A stretch of 64,000 nt of DNA from NCBI RefSeq assembly GCF_018069755.1, contig NZ_JAGQDE010000003.1, positions 186,001 to 250,000 of the forward strand. The letters run 5' to 3'. The notes under the pieces were generated by a model. It made no database searches and was not told where the DNA came from. It worked only from the letters and a program-made list of their open reading frames with translations. Numbering within the stretch: position 1 is the stretch's first letter; every line of letters begins with the position of its first letter. Below, in pieces: positions 11,676 through 20,386 of the stretch. Origin of the DNA: Ideonella aquatica (GTDB lineage: Bacteria; Pseudomonadota; Gammaproteobacteria; Burkholderiales; Burkholderiaceae_C). Made by a program: the position numbers and the translations under genes.

Positions 11676-12951
11676 CCTGTCGGTGCAATGGCCGCAGTCC
11701 TCCACGATCGGACGTGGCGCTGACGCTGCGCGCTCGATGCTGATGGCGCTGGCCCTGATGGGTTATCCGCTTGTCGCTGCCCTGGCCGGCATCGCCGGTC
11801 TGGGGGAATCCTCGGCGCCGTCGATCGCCTTGCGCGTCGGGGTGGTGGTGCTCGCGATCTATGTGCTGTTCGAGCGGCCGCTGCGCATCACGCACGGCCT
11901 GGGCTGGTTCATTGTTGGCACCATGTGTTTCTGGAGTGCCTACCTGGGACGCATCCTGGTCGACGGTTTTGCGCGCGACATGACCCTGCAACTGTCGGGT
12001 AGCGAGTACCTGGCCTATGCGGTCATGTTTTCCCTGCTGCCGGCGTGCGGTGCGTTGCAAGGACCGCCGGAACCCACCCGTTCAACGCTGTTGCTGAGGC
12101 GCCTGGTGCTGCTGGGGCTGCTGACGATGCTGCTGGCGGCCCTGGCTTATCTGCGCAGCCTGAGTGACCTGCAGTCTGCGCTGCAAGGGCGGGCCGGCCT
12201 GGAAAAGCTCAATCCGATCTCGCTGGGCCATCTCGGTGTCAGCCTGTTCCTGCTGTCGTGCGTCCTGCTGGCCTGCGGACCGTCCGGCCGGGGCAGCATC
12301 TGGGTCACCGCAGCGGCGATGCTGACCCTGGTACTGGGCGCCGTGGCGGTGGGGATGGCGGGCTCCAAAGGCCCGTTCGTGGCGCTGCTGGTGGCTGCCA
12401 GCGCGTACCTGCTGGCGCCCATGCGGGGTGCCCAGCGGCTGCGATGGATCGTCGCGGGTGCGTTGGTGCTGGGTGTGTTGGCGGTGGCCCTGGTCAACAT
12501 GGGCGATCAACTGGAGAGCGTTCAGCTGCTCGCGCGGCTGGCCGATCTGCTCAGCGGCCAGTCGGCCGACGAGAGCACCACATCTCGGATGGATGCGTAT
12601 CAATCCGCCATCGATCAGTTCAGTGAATCGCCAATCTATGGCGACGCGCTGGTCGAGAGGATCCATCACTACTACCCGCACAACGCGATTCTGGAAGTCG
12701 CGATGGCCACGGGCTTGATGGGCCTGCTGCCCTTCCTGGCCATCGTGCTGGCGTCGATGATCCAGTCCTGGCGCGCCCTGGCCCAAGGCGGCGAGGGGCG
12801 CTGGATCCACATGCTCAACATCCAGTACTTCGTGGCCGCCATCTTCTCGGGCGGCGTTTTCTCGGACTCGCAGATGTGGTTCTTCCTGCTGCTGTGCTAT
12901 GCCTCGTCGCAGCAGGGTTCGCCGCCTCGCGCGTCTGCGCTGCCTGCGTGA
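11668..12951 (+). CDS. O-antigen polymerase/ligase-like membrane protein (Wzy candidate)
   Basis: 427 residues, largely hydrophobic with roughly ten predicted spans. Near the C-terminus it has the family segment YYPHNAILEVAMATGLMGLL, which resembles the Wzy_C region of O-antigen ligases and polymerases. GSKGPFVALLVAASAYLL precedes it. The start at ATG 11668 gives an 8-base overlap with the upstream gene. Neighbouring Wzz-like and Wzx genes make a polymerase role more likely than a WaaL ligase role, but sequence reading alone does not separate these. Confidence 0.78.
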   Translation: MADLSVQWPQSSTIGRGADAARSMLMALALMGYPLVAALAGIAGLGESSAPSIALRVGVVVLAIYVLFERPLRITHGLGWFIVGTMCFWSAYLGRILVDGFARDMTLQLSGSEYLAYAVMFSLLPACGALQGPPEPTRSTLLLRRLVLLGLLTMLLAALAYLRSLSDLQSALQGRAGLEKLNPISLGHLGVSLFLLSCVLLACGPSGRGSIWVTAAAMLTLVLGAVAVGMAGSKGPFVALLVAASAYLLAPMRGAQRLRWIVAGALVLGVLAVALVNMGDQLESVQLLARLADLLSGQSADESTTSRMDAYQSAIDQFSESPIYGDALVERIHHYYPHNAILEVAMATGLMGLLPFLAIVLASMIQSWRALAQGGEGRWIHMLNIQYFVAAIFSGGVFSDSQMWFFLLLCYASSQQGSPPRASALPA

Positions 12952-12964
12952 CCTGACAACCGAC

Positions 12965-13936
12965 ATGTCGACCCCGACCTTGGCAGATCCAGACCCGACC
13001 GTCGCCCAGGCACCGACGCCCGGCCACGCGCCGGTTGCCGTCATGGCCTATCGCCGGCCGCAGCACCTGGACGCCACCTTGCAAGCCCTGCTGCTGTGTC
13101 CGGAGGCGGCCGACAGCGATATCCATGTGTTCGTGGATGGACCCAAAGGCGAGGCGGATCGGGCCGAAGTGCAGGCCACCCGCGACGTGGCGCGCCGCCT
13201 ATTGGGGGAGCGGGCGACCTATCACTTCGCGCAGACCAACCAGGGGCTGGCCCGTTCCATCATCGGCGCGGTCACGTCCCTGAGCGCTGCGTACGGGAGA
13301 GTGATTGTCCTGGAGGACGACATCGTTGTGGCGCCCATCACGCTGACCTACTTGAATGCAGCCCTGGCCCGCTACCAGGACGACCCACGCGTGATGCAGG
13401 TGTCGGCGCACATGTTTGACAACGTTCCCTGGGCTGATGGGGATCCGGCCTTGATGCTGCCGTTCACCACCTCGTGGGGCTGGGCCACCTGGGAGCGTGC
13501 GTGGCGTCAGTTCGACCCCCTGGCCATCGGCTGGGAGGGACTGGCCACAGACAAGGCCCTGCGTCGATCGTTCAATCTGTCGGGTGTCTACGACTTTGCC
13601 AGCATGCTGGAGCGGCAGATGCGGGGCCTGCGCGATTCCTGGGCCATCCGCTGGTACTGGAGCGTGTACCGGGCCGGCGGCATGGTGCTGTATCCGCCAC
13701 GGTCGCTGGTCAGCAACACTGGCTTCGATGGCTCAGGCACCCATGGCCGGGCCCTGCTTCGGCGCTTTGGCAGCGACGGTTCCAGCCCGGCCGCGCCACC
13801 GGCGCTGCCGCGTTGGCCTGAGCTGGTCCAGGTGAACGATGCGGACATGCGTGCGGTGTGCCGTGCGATTCGCAAGAGCAATGGCGGCTGGACCGGTTGG
13901 TTGGTGGACCGGTTGCGGCATCTGATCGGACGATGA
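12965..13936 (+). CDS. Glycosyltransferase (GT-A, GT2-like)
   Basis: 323 residues. APVAVMAYRRPQHLDATLQAL begins a GT-A domain, HVFVDGPKGEADRAEV follows, and the acidic metal-binding motif is LEDDIVV (E117-D119). FTTSWGWATWERAW and a RYWSVYRAGGMVLYP-like stretch are typical of a group of GT2-like enzymes often annotated as sugar transferases. The ATG at 12965 avoids an unlikely upstream extension into the previous gene. The stop overlaps the next start. The sugar added cannot be predicted. Confidence 0.78.
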   Translation: MSTPTLADPDPTVAQAPTPGHAPVAVMAYRRPQHLDATLQALLLCPEAADSDIHVFVDGPKGEADRAEVQATRDVARRLLGERATYHFAQTNQGLARSIIGAVTSLSAAYGRVIVLEDDIVVAPITLTYLNAALARYQDDPRVMQVSAHMFDNVPWADGDPALMLPFTTSWGWATWERAWRQFDPLAIGWEGLATDKALRRSFNLSGVYDFASMLERQMRGLRDSWAIRWYWSVYRAGGMVLYPPRSLVSNTGFDGSGTHGRALLRRFGSDGSSPAAPPALPRWPELVQVNDADMRAVCRAIRKSNGGWTGWLVDRLRHLIGR

Positions 13937-14697
13937 TGGCCGACGAGCACCTTCCCCCTCCCGGCCTGAAGGCTCGGGTCAAGGCGATGCTGCGGCAGCA
14001 CCCTGTGCTGGCGCTGTGGGTGGCACGTGGCCTGGCCTCGGTCATGGCGATCCGGGCCTGGCCGCGACGCCTTCATGCCCTGACGTATTGCAGCGTGGCC
14101 GGTGATGTGCGGGTCACTGGCTGGCGCCAGGTGGCGCTGGGTCGCAACTGCGTGATTGGTGCGGGCAGCTGGCTCAACGTCAACCACCGCGGCGATGCGT
14201 CGGCTGCGCTGCGGATCGGCCATGATGCCTTCATCGGTCGGCGGAACTTCTTCACCGTCGGGCGCACGATCGATGTCGGCCCCTACTGTCTGACCGCTTC
14301 TGACTGTGCATTCGTGGGCAGTTCGCACCATGTGGCCGATCCCGGGCTCCCGTATATCGCCACCGGCACGACGCAGGACGCGGACATCGTCGTTGGCGCC
14401 AACTGTTTCTTCGGCTACCGCGCGGCGGTGCTGGGCCACGTGCGCATCGGCCATGGCTCCATCATCGGCGCGTTCAGCGTGGTCAGGCATGACTTGCCGC
14501 CGTTTTGCGTAGCCGTGGGCAATCCTGCCCGGGTGATTCGACGCTTCGACTGGGCGGCTGGCCGCTGGCGCGAGGCGGATGCCGCTGTGGACTGGACCTG
14601 TCCAGACGAGCCGACCTATCTGCGCCGGCTGCAGGAACGCCACGGGCATGTGCTGCAGCCGCTGTCAGCGGCGCGAACATGGGGAGGTGACATATGA
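13933..14697 (+). CDS. Left-handed beta-helix acyltransferase (WcaF/CysE-like hexapeptide repeats)
   Basis: 254 residues. The middle contains degenerate hexapeptide repeats (VTGWRQVALGRNCVIGAGSW, then IGHDAFIG, IDVGPYCL, DADIVVGANCFFGYRAAVLG and IGHGSIIGAFSVV). It ends with the conserved VAVGNPARVIRRFD, which marks trimeric hexapeptide acyltransferases. The probable reaction is O- or N-acetylation of a sugar in the repeat unit. Two adjacent ATG codons (13933 and 13936) are possible starts; the first overlaps the upstream stop. Confidence 0.85.
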   Translation: MMADEHLPPPGLKARVKAMLRQHPVLALWVARGLASVMAIRAWPRRLHALTYCSVAGDVRVTGWRQVALGRNCVIGAGSWLNVNHRGDASAALRIGHDAFIGRRNFFTVGRTIDVGPYCLTASDCAFVGSSHHVADPGLPYIATGTTQDADIVVGANCFFGYRAAVLGHVRIGHGSIIGAFSVVRHDLPPFCVAVGNPARVIRRFDWAAGRWREADAAVDWTCPDEPTYLRRLQERHGHVLQPLSAARTWGGDI

Positions 14698-15671
14698 GTG
14701 CGTTGGCAGGAGCGCCGGTTCGGTCCGCACTGGTCACAGGTGCCCGCGGCTTCATCGGGCGCCACCTGTGCCGTCACCTGGCGTTGAACGGCTGGCAGGT
14801 GGCGGGATTGGGGCATGGCCACTGGCCTGAGGCCGAGGCGATGCGTTGGGGCGTGAGCCGTTGGGTCAACGGCGGTGTCACGGCAGCGAACCTGGATGCT
14901 CTGTACCCCTCTACTGGGGCACTCAGCACGGTGTTCCATCTGGCCGGGGGGTCGTCGGTGGGGGCGGCCATCGCCAACCCCCGCGAGGACTTTGACCGCA
15001 CGGTGACCACCACGGCGGATCTGATGGAGTGGCTGCGACTGAACGCGCCGGCCACGGCTGTGGTCGCCGTCTCCAGTGCGGCGGTGTATGGCGCGGGACA
15101 CGAGGGTCCGATCGCCGAGGACGCCGACCTCCATCCCTATTCGCCGTATGGGCACCACAAGCTGATGATGGAGTCGCTGTGCCGGTCCTACGGAGCGAGC
15201 TTTGGCACCCGGGCGACGGTGGCGCGGCTGTTTTCGGTCTACGGTGCCGGTCTGAGCAAGCAATTGCTGTGGGACATCTGCTCGCGCCTGCACAAAGGGG
15301 TGAGGTCGTTGGAACTCGGCGGCAGTGGCAATGAGTTGCGCGACTGGGTGGCCGTGGACGATGTGGTCTGCGCACTGGAGCGCCTGGCAGACGAGGCCCA
15401 TCCCGCCGTGCCTGCCTTCAATGTCGGCACGGGCCTGGCCACCCCGGTTCGGGACGTTGCCGAGTTGGTCCTGAAGGCCTGGTCCTCGACCAACGGTGGC
15501 ACTGCTCCGGCGCTGTCGTTCTCCGGCGCATCGCGACAGGGGGATCCGTTCAGCCTGTGCGCCGACGTCGGTCGGCTGGCGCACCTGTCCTGGCGCGCCC
15601 GCCACGGCCTCGAAGCCGGTCTTGCCCGGTACGTGGCGTGGTTCCAGCAATCGCAGATGGATGTATCGTGA
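14694..15671 (+). CDS. NAD-dependent epimerase/dehydratase (extended SDR)
   Basis: 325 residues with an N-terminal Rossmann motif (LVTGARGFIGRHL), VFHLAGGSSVG, SSAAVYG and the active-site YSPYGHHK (Tyr-x3-Lys). The C-terminal part has DWVAVDDVV and FNVGTG as in UDP-glucose 4-epimerases and related nucleotide-sugar enzymes. It most likely epimerises, dehydrates or reduces a nucleotide sugar for this locus. It overlaps its upstream neighbour by 4 bases and its downstream neighbour by 4 bases, implying one transcript. Confidence 0.82.
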   Translation: MSALAGAPVRSALVTGARGFIGRHLCRHLALNGWQVAGLGHGHWPEAEAMRWGVSRWVNGGVTAANLDALYPSTGALSTVFHLAGGSSVGAAIANPREDFDRTVTTTADLMEWLRLNAPATAVVAVSSAAVYGAGHEGPIAEDADLHPYSPYGHHKLMMESLCRSYGASFGTRATVARLFSVYGAGLSKQLLWDICSRLHKGVRSLELGGSGNELRDWVAVDDVVCALERLADEAHPAVPAFNVGTGLATPVRDVAELVLKAWSSTNGGTAPALSFSGASRQGDPFSLCADVGRLAHLSWRARHGLEAGLARYVAWFQQSQMDVS

Positions 15672-16837
15672 TACGCGTGGGCTTCATGTTGATCGGCGGC
15701 CGGCACTGGACCGGCGGCTACAACTACCTGTTGAACCTGGTTCAGCAGATCGACCGCTTCGTGCCGGATCGAATTCGACCGGTGCTGTTCTTTGGTGATG
15801 ACCTCGACCACGAGGATGTGGCACCCTTTGAGCGCATTGAATCCGCCGAAGTGGTGATATCGCCGCTGGTCAATGCTGCGCGGCGGCGCTCGTCTCTGAT
15901 GCGTTGTCTGCTCTCGGGAAGAGACCCGGCGCTGGTGTCTCTCTTCGGGGCCTGCCGGATCGACGTGGCCTTTGAGAACGCGCAGTTCCTGGGCTGGCGC
16001 TGGCGCATTCCCACCATCGCATGGATCCCGGATTTCCAGCATCTGTGCCTGCCGCACCTGTTCACCCGCAGGAGCTTCTGGCAACGCGAACTCGGCTTTC
16101 AGGCCCAGGTACGATCGGGCCGCCTGATCATGCTGTCGAGCGAGGATGCCTTGCAAATGTGCGAGGCGCACTACCCAGGCAGCCGAGGTCGTACCGAGGT
16201 TGCGCGCTTCGCCATCTGGCCGCCGGCGCGCCCCAGCCTGGCTGATTCGCTGGCCGTGGCGGCGAAGTACGGTCTGACCTCGCCCTATGTGTTCATGCCC
16301 AACCAGTTCTGGAAGCACAAGAATCACCGCCTGGTGATCGAGGCGCTGAGCCTTCTGAAGGCGCGCGGCCATCGGGTCATGGTGGCGGCTTCGGGTCGGC
16401 AACTGGACACCCGTGACGCGGCGTATTTCCCGTCCATTGAGTCGCTGGTGAAGGAGCGCGGCGTCAGCGATGAATTCCGTTTGCTGGGCATGCTGCCCTA
16501 TGCGGACCTGGCGCCGCTGATGCGCGCCAGCGTGGCGCTGCTCAATCCATCGCTGTTTGAAGGCTGGAGCACGACCGTGGAGGAGGCTCGGGCGCTGGGT
16601 GTGCCGATGCTGCTGTCCGACCTGGATGTGCACAAGGAGCAGGCTGGAGCGCAGGCCATGTATTTCGATCGGTGCGATGCTGGCGCGCTGGCCGATGCAT
16701 TGATGGCCCTGCCACAGGCTCCGCTGCCCGACGACGCCTTGCAGGAAGCCGCCGTGAGCGAGGTCGCCAAGGCGCGCAGCAAGGCGTTTGCCCAGCGCTT
16801 TGCTGAAGTGGCGGAGCGCGCGGCGGCGATGGGGTGA
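15668..16837 (+). CDS. Glycosyltransferase family 4 (GT-B fold)
   Basis: 389 residues if started at GTG 15668, which overlaps the previous stop (GTGA). The next in-frame ATG at 15686 would remove six residues. The N-terminus (GFMLIGGRHWTGGYNYLLNL), PNQFWKHKNHRLVIEALSLL and the E-x7-E-like EGWSTTVEEARALGVP are clear GT4 donor-domain features. It is the last gene of the + strand block and converges with the - strand operon after a 21-base gap holding a hairpin. Confidence 0.85.
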   Translation: MIRVGFMLIGGRHWTGGYNYLLNLVQQIDRFVPDRIRPVLFFGDDLDHEDVAPFERIESAEVVISPLVNAARRRSSLMRCLLSGRDPALVSLFGACRIDVAFENAQFLGWRWRIPTIAWIPDFQHLCLPHLFTRRSFWQRELGFQAQVRSGRLIMLSSEDALQMCEAHYPGSRGRTEVARFAIWPPARPSLADSLAVAAKYGLTSPYVFMPNQFWKHKNHRLVIEALSLLKARGHRVMVAASGRQLDTRDAAYFPSIESLVKERGVSDEFRLLGMLPYADLAPLMRASVALLNPSLFEGWSTTVEEARALGVPMLLSDLDVHKEQAGAQAMYFDRCDAGALADALMALPQAPLPDDALQEAAVSEVAKARSKAFAQRFAEVAERAAAMG

Positions 16838-16838
16838 G

Positions 16839-16856
16839 GACGCTCGTGCGAGCGTC
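16839..16856. terminator. Inverted repeat between convergent operons
   Basis: GACGCTCG and CGAGCGTC are perfect arms separated by TG, so an RNA hairpin would have about six or seven pairs and a GUGC loop. It fills the 21-base gap between the stop codons of convergent genes. No U-tract follows on either strand, so a bidirectional terminator role is plausible but unproven. Confidence 0.45.
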
Positions 16857-16858
16857 GC

Positions 16859-17854
16859 TCACTCGGTGTAGAACACCGTTTCGTCGCGGTGCTGCTCGAT
16901 GAACTCGTGCCGCACGGTGCGCTCCAGTGCCGCCTCCAGGCTGACTGGAGCCTCAAAACCCAGGGCAGCCGCACCGCTGGAAAACAGCGTGTTCGCGCAG
17001 AACTTCTTCACCCGGATGGCGCTGACCGGGAACTTCTTGCCGGTCACGGTGGCGACGCCATCCGCCAGGTGGCCCAGGGCCATGCCCACCGGCACGGGCA
17101 GGCGCCAACGCAAGGCCGGCCTTCCCAGCATCTGCCGCACCCGGCCGACGAGCTGATTCATGCTCAGGTCCGGCTTGTCGATGTAGTTGCACAGGTGCAC
17201 GCCAGGACCGCGTTGCAAGGCGAAGGCCAGGAAGGCACTGACGTTCTCGACATAGGCCATCGACTTGCGGTTCTGACCCGAACCAATCATCACGAAGCGT
17301 CCACCGGCGATCTGCTTCAACAGGTTGTAGACGTTGCCGCGGTTGCGTTCACCGAACACCACGGTGGGACGGACGATGAAGAGACTGCGCTCAGAGGGGG
17401 CTTCGGCCTGCCAGGCACGCAGGACCTCCTCGGCCTCATGCTTGGTGCGGCCGTAGTCATTGAACGGCTGGATGGCACCGCCTTCGTCAGTGCCCAGGGG
17501 CGCAAATCCGTACACCGCGACCGAACTGGTGAAGACAATCGTGCGGACACGGCGCCTGCGCGCGGCTTCACAGACATTGCGAGTGCCTTGCACGTTGACA
17601 TCGTCGTAGAGGCTCTTCGGTGTGACATCGTCGCGGTGTTCGGCTGCCAGATGCACGATGGGTGACGCGTCGGGCATGGCTGCCACCAAGGCATCCAGGT
17701 CCCGGATGTCCGCCAGCCGCACGCGTTCCGCAAACTGTGCGCTGGGCGCTTTGTCGATGATGACCACCTCGGTGCCCTGATGCTGAAGCAGGTGCTGGGT
17801 AAACCGGGTACCGATGAAACCGGAGCCGCCGATGACGGTGATGCTGGAATGCAT
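16859..17854 (-). CDS. NAD-dependent epimerase/dehydratase (extended SDR)
   Basis: 331 residues on the - strand. ITVIGGSGFIGTRF is the NAD-binding motif, TSSVAVYG and a YGRTKHEAEEVL segment give the catalytic Tyr-x3-Lys, and FVMIGSGQNRKSMAYVENV is a substrate-domain segment common in sugar epimerases. The start at ATG 17854 was chosen because the motif follows within seven residues; longer in-frame extensions run into the adjacent gene. It is the last gene of the - strand operon. The exact nucleotide sugar is unknown. Confidence 0.82.
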   Translation of the reverse strand: MHSSITVIGGSGFIGTRFTQHLLQHQGTEVVIIDKAPSAQFAERVRLADIRDLDALVAAMPDASPIVHLAAEHRDDVTPKSLYDDVNVQGTRNVCEAARRRRVRTIVFTSSVAVYGFAPLGTDEGGAIQPFNDYGRTKHEAEEVLRAWQAEAPSERSLFIVRPTVVFGERNRGNVYNLLKQIAGGRFVMIGSGQNRKSMAYVENVSAFLAFALQRGPGVHLCNYIDKPDLSMNQLVGRVRQMLGRPALRWRLPVPVGMALGHLADGVATVTGKKFPVSAIRVKKFCANTLFSSGAAALGFEAPVSLEAALERTVRHEFIEQHRDETVFYTE

Positions 17855-17861
17855 GTGCTCT

Positions 17862-18614
17862 TCAGGTGCGTAGGGCCGCGATGCGAAAGCCGGGGAGCTT
17901 GGACAAGACCTTGCGGGCGACATACAGGCTGCCTCCACGGCCCTCGACCTCGTTGTAGGCGCGTCTGGACTCTTGCCAGCCTCGCCAGTAGGCTCGCACG
18001 CCGCTGGTGCTGGCACCGCCGATCTCCATCACCGCCAAGGTTCTGGGCAGGTAGTGGCCCTTGACCTGCATCCGGTTGATCAGCAGCAGTTGCTGCTTCA
18101 GGTCGGCCGAGATGCGGTAGCTTGGGTCGAACGGGCCCGACAACTGGGCCAGCACACTGCGGCGAACGAACAAGGCAGGGTGCGGGATCTGGGCAGCGCG
18201 CAGCCGTCGCAGGCAGGCATCGGTGGTCACCCATCGGCGCACAACCTGGCCCTGCGCGTCCGTCATCTCAACGTCGCCGTAGACGTAATCGGCGCCACTG
18301 CGCTCGAACGCCGCCGCGACCTCCGCCAGCACCTGATCGTCGGCGTAATGGTCATCCGAATTGAGAAACGCGACCACCTCACCCGTGCAGGCCGCGAAGC
18401 CCTGGTTCATTGCGTCATAGATGCCGCGGTCCGCCTGGTTGATGACGATGGCCGATGCACTGACGGACTGGGCAAGTTCCCGGGTGTTGTCGGTGGATCC
18501 TGCATCCTTGATCAGGTGTTCGACATCCGGATGGCGCTGACCGAGCACCGAACGCATCGTGCGCTCCAGGGTGCGTGCGCTGTTCTTGGTGACGGTGACG
18601 ATGGAAATCTTCAT
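17862..18614 (-). CDS. Glycosyltransferase family 2
   Basis: 250 residues. MKISIVTVTKNSARTLERTM is the classic GT2 opening, followed by EHLIKDAGSTDNT, GIYDAMNQGFAACTGEVVAFLNSDD (the metal-binding acidic pair is the final Asp-Asp) and YRISADLKQQLLL. The family is close to the WcaA/colanic-acid-type enzymes that transfer a single sugar to a lipid-linked acceptor. It lies 7 bases from the epimerase gene downstream and 23 bases from the secreted protein gene upstream in the same operon. Confidence 0.88.
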   Translation of the reverse strand: MKISIVTVTKNSARTLERTMRSVLGQRHPDVEHLIKDAGSTDNTRELAQSVSASAIVINQADRGIYDAMNQGFAACTGEVVAFLNSDDHYADDQVLAEVAAAFERSGADYVYGDVEMTDAQGQVVRRWVTTDACLRRLRAAQIPHPALFVRRSVLAQLSGPFDPSYRISADLKQQLLLINRMQVKGHYLPRTLAVMEIGGASTSGVRAYWRGWQESRRAYNEVEGRGGSLYVARKVLSKLPGFRIAALRT

Positions 18615-18637
18615 GCAATGGGCTCGATGGCACCGGT

Positions 18638-19558
18638 CTACTTGGCGGCGCGGGGATTCTTCAGGACTTTCTGGGCAAAGAACTTGGTCTCTTCCCACCA
18701 CGCGGCCTGCTCGTCCCAGACGCGCGGCTTGCGGGCGCCCATGTCATAGCCGCCCCACATCACAACGCCGTCGGCCAGCCGGAAGGCCGTCTCCAACTCC
18801 AGCCGCCAGTAATCGCGCTCAAGAAAGGTGTATTGGCGCGTCTTGTTGCTGTCGTGGTATTCGTTCCAGATGAAGATGTAGACCGGCTTGTCCGACACGC
18901 GCCGCGCTTCGCAGATCTGGGCGGTCGCGTAGCGGACCCAGCCGGCACGGTCTTCGTAGAAGGTGTAGACCGACGGGAAGATGATGTCAACCTGCCTGGC
19001 CAGCTCGCGCAGGCGGTTGTTCTGGGCCTGCCAGTCTGCGTAGGGACCGCTACCGATGCCTTTCATCGCCCGCCAGTAGTCCCGCACCGGAATCGCGCCG
19101 TAAAAGCCAAACGACCTGCCAGGCGCGGCGCTGCGAAATGCCTTGAGAACGCCGCTCAATGCGTCGACACCGCGTTGGGCCGTGGCGTCATCGACGGTGA
19201 AGTTGAAGGACTCGATGTCCAGCACAACGGGTTCATCGCCTTTGGGCAGCCCCTGGGCCAGTCCCTGGATGCGCTCGGGGTCGGCGGTCTGACCATTCGG
19301 CCCGTCCTTCAGCATGCCCCGGTCCAGGATCTTGAAGGTCTGGATGCCGTAGCGGGACAGCTCAGGCTTGCCCTGGAAGATGAAGGACTCGGCCAGGACA
19401 AATGGCGTGGCACGGGTGACACCGTCGGAGGCCATGCGCGGTCCACAGCCGGATGGGTCGGCTGCCAAGGCCAGGCCGGCCGTCATCAGCATGGAGAGGC
19501 CAACGCCCCATCGACACAGGGCATGGCGCGGCAATGACAAAAGGGGGTTGGTGTGCAT
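18638..19558 (-). CDS. Secreted TIM-barrel protein with hyaluronidase-like D-x-E motif
   Basis: 306 residues with a Sec signal peptide (hydrophobic core about residues 17-31, likely cleaved after ALA). The mature part has VVLDIESFNF with D114 and E116, resembling the catalytic D-x-E of GH56 hyaluronidases. DIIFPSVYTFYED (about residues 191-203) and VYIFIWNEYHD (about 226-236) also fit strands of a glycosidase barrel. I do not recognise a named family. In a polysaccharide operon a periplasmic glycan lyase or hydrolase that trims or releases polymer is a reasonable guess. Longer in-frame starts upstream lack a signal peptide. Confidence 0.65.
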   Translation of the reverse strand: MHTNPLLSLPRHALCRWGVGLSMLMTAGLALAADPSGCGPRMASDGVTRATPFVLAESFIFQGKPELSRYGIQTFKILDRGMLKDGPNGQTADPERIQGLAQGLPKGDEPVVLDIESFNFTVDDATAQRGVDALSGVLKAFRSAAPGRSFGFYGAIPVRDYWRAMKGIGSGPYADWQAQNNRLRELARQVDIIFPSVYTFYEDRAGWVRYATAQICEARRVSDKPVYIFIWNEYHDSNKTRQYTFLERDYWRLELETAFRLADGVVMWGGYDMGARKPRVWDEQAAWWEETKFFAQKVLKNPRAAK

Positions 19559-19643
19559 CAGGGTGCGCAAAGTCAGTGTCAGCGTCCGCGTTGGTTGGCT
19601 GAATGATGATAGCAATCGAGGTCTGCAGGCATGCCGCCCTGCG

Positions 19644-20378
19644 TCACCGCCAGCGCAAGCCACGAACGACGGCGGCCCGCGCCAGCCGCCTTGCGTAGTG
19701 CCAGTCGAACTCGTCGTAACGCACCCCCATCGAGCCGGACACACCGTGGATGATTGGTGGCGGCAGCATCGCGTACCTGAACAGCGGCTCCGTCGCCAGT
19801 GCCCGTGCGAAGCAGTGCTCGAGATTGACGCCCGCCGGCTCGTCGACCTGGTGATGGGCTGTGGCAAGTCGGTCCCGGTAGAACGCCAGATCGCACAGGT
19901 AGAAGCGCGTGTCGAGCAACACCGGACGAAGGCGGCCTCGGTAGTCGAAGGAGGCGGGCTGCTGTCGGTTCCAGGCCTCGACAGCGGCCAGGTTCGAGAT
20001 CCACAGCTTGCCGGTGCACTTGGCAAATCGCGTTGCCCCCTGCAGCGTCCGTCCGTGGGCGAGCGCGAACTGGACGATCTCACCTTCACCAAAGCCTTTG
20101 CCTCGCCGCTGCACCTGTGACTGGTCGTTGACGAAGTGCAGCACTTCCACCGAGGCCGACGGCGCCACGCGGCGACACAGGTCGTCGACCTGCTCCCGCA
20201 GGTCGAAGCCACTGCCGTCGCACACCACGTAGGCGAGTTCAGGTCGCAGGCGCAGCCAGCGCTCCAGGCCTTCCAGCGTGAGGGCCAGCCGTTCCTCGGT
20301 GGCCGCGACGGCAGTGCGGGGGGCATTGGCCACGACGGAGGTCGTGATCAGCAGTGGCAAAGGCGAGGTCTGAACCAT
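19644..20378 (-). CDS. Glycosyltransferase-like protein of an uncharacterised polysaccharide-locus family
   Basis: 244 residues. LLITTSVVANAP, ERLALTLEGLERWL and VVCDGSGFDL at the N-terminus, then FAKCTGKLWISN, LLDTRFYLCDLAFY and EPAGVNLEHCFARAL in the second half. This order is reminiscent of small GT-A-like proteins found in capsule loci, where the acidic DG and LEH segments are conserved. I cannot assign it to a named family with certainty. It lies 8 bases from the flippase gene and 85 bases before the secreted protein gene. Lipid-linked sugar transfer is inferred from neighbours only. Confidence 0.55.
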   Translation of the reverse strand: MVQTSPLPLLITTSVVANAPRTAVAATEERLALTLEGLERWLRLRPELAYVVCDGSGFDLREQVDDLCRRVAPSASVEVLHFVNDQSQVQRRGKGFGEGEIVQFALAHGRTLQGATRFAKCTGKLWISNLAAVEAWNRQQPASFDYRGRLRPVLLDTRFYLCDLAFYRDRLATAHHQVDEPAGVNLEHCFARALATEPLFRYAMLPPPIIHGVSGSMGVRYDEFDWHYARRLARAAVVRGLRWR

Positions 20379-20386
20379 GGGCGCTG

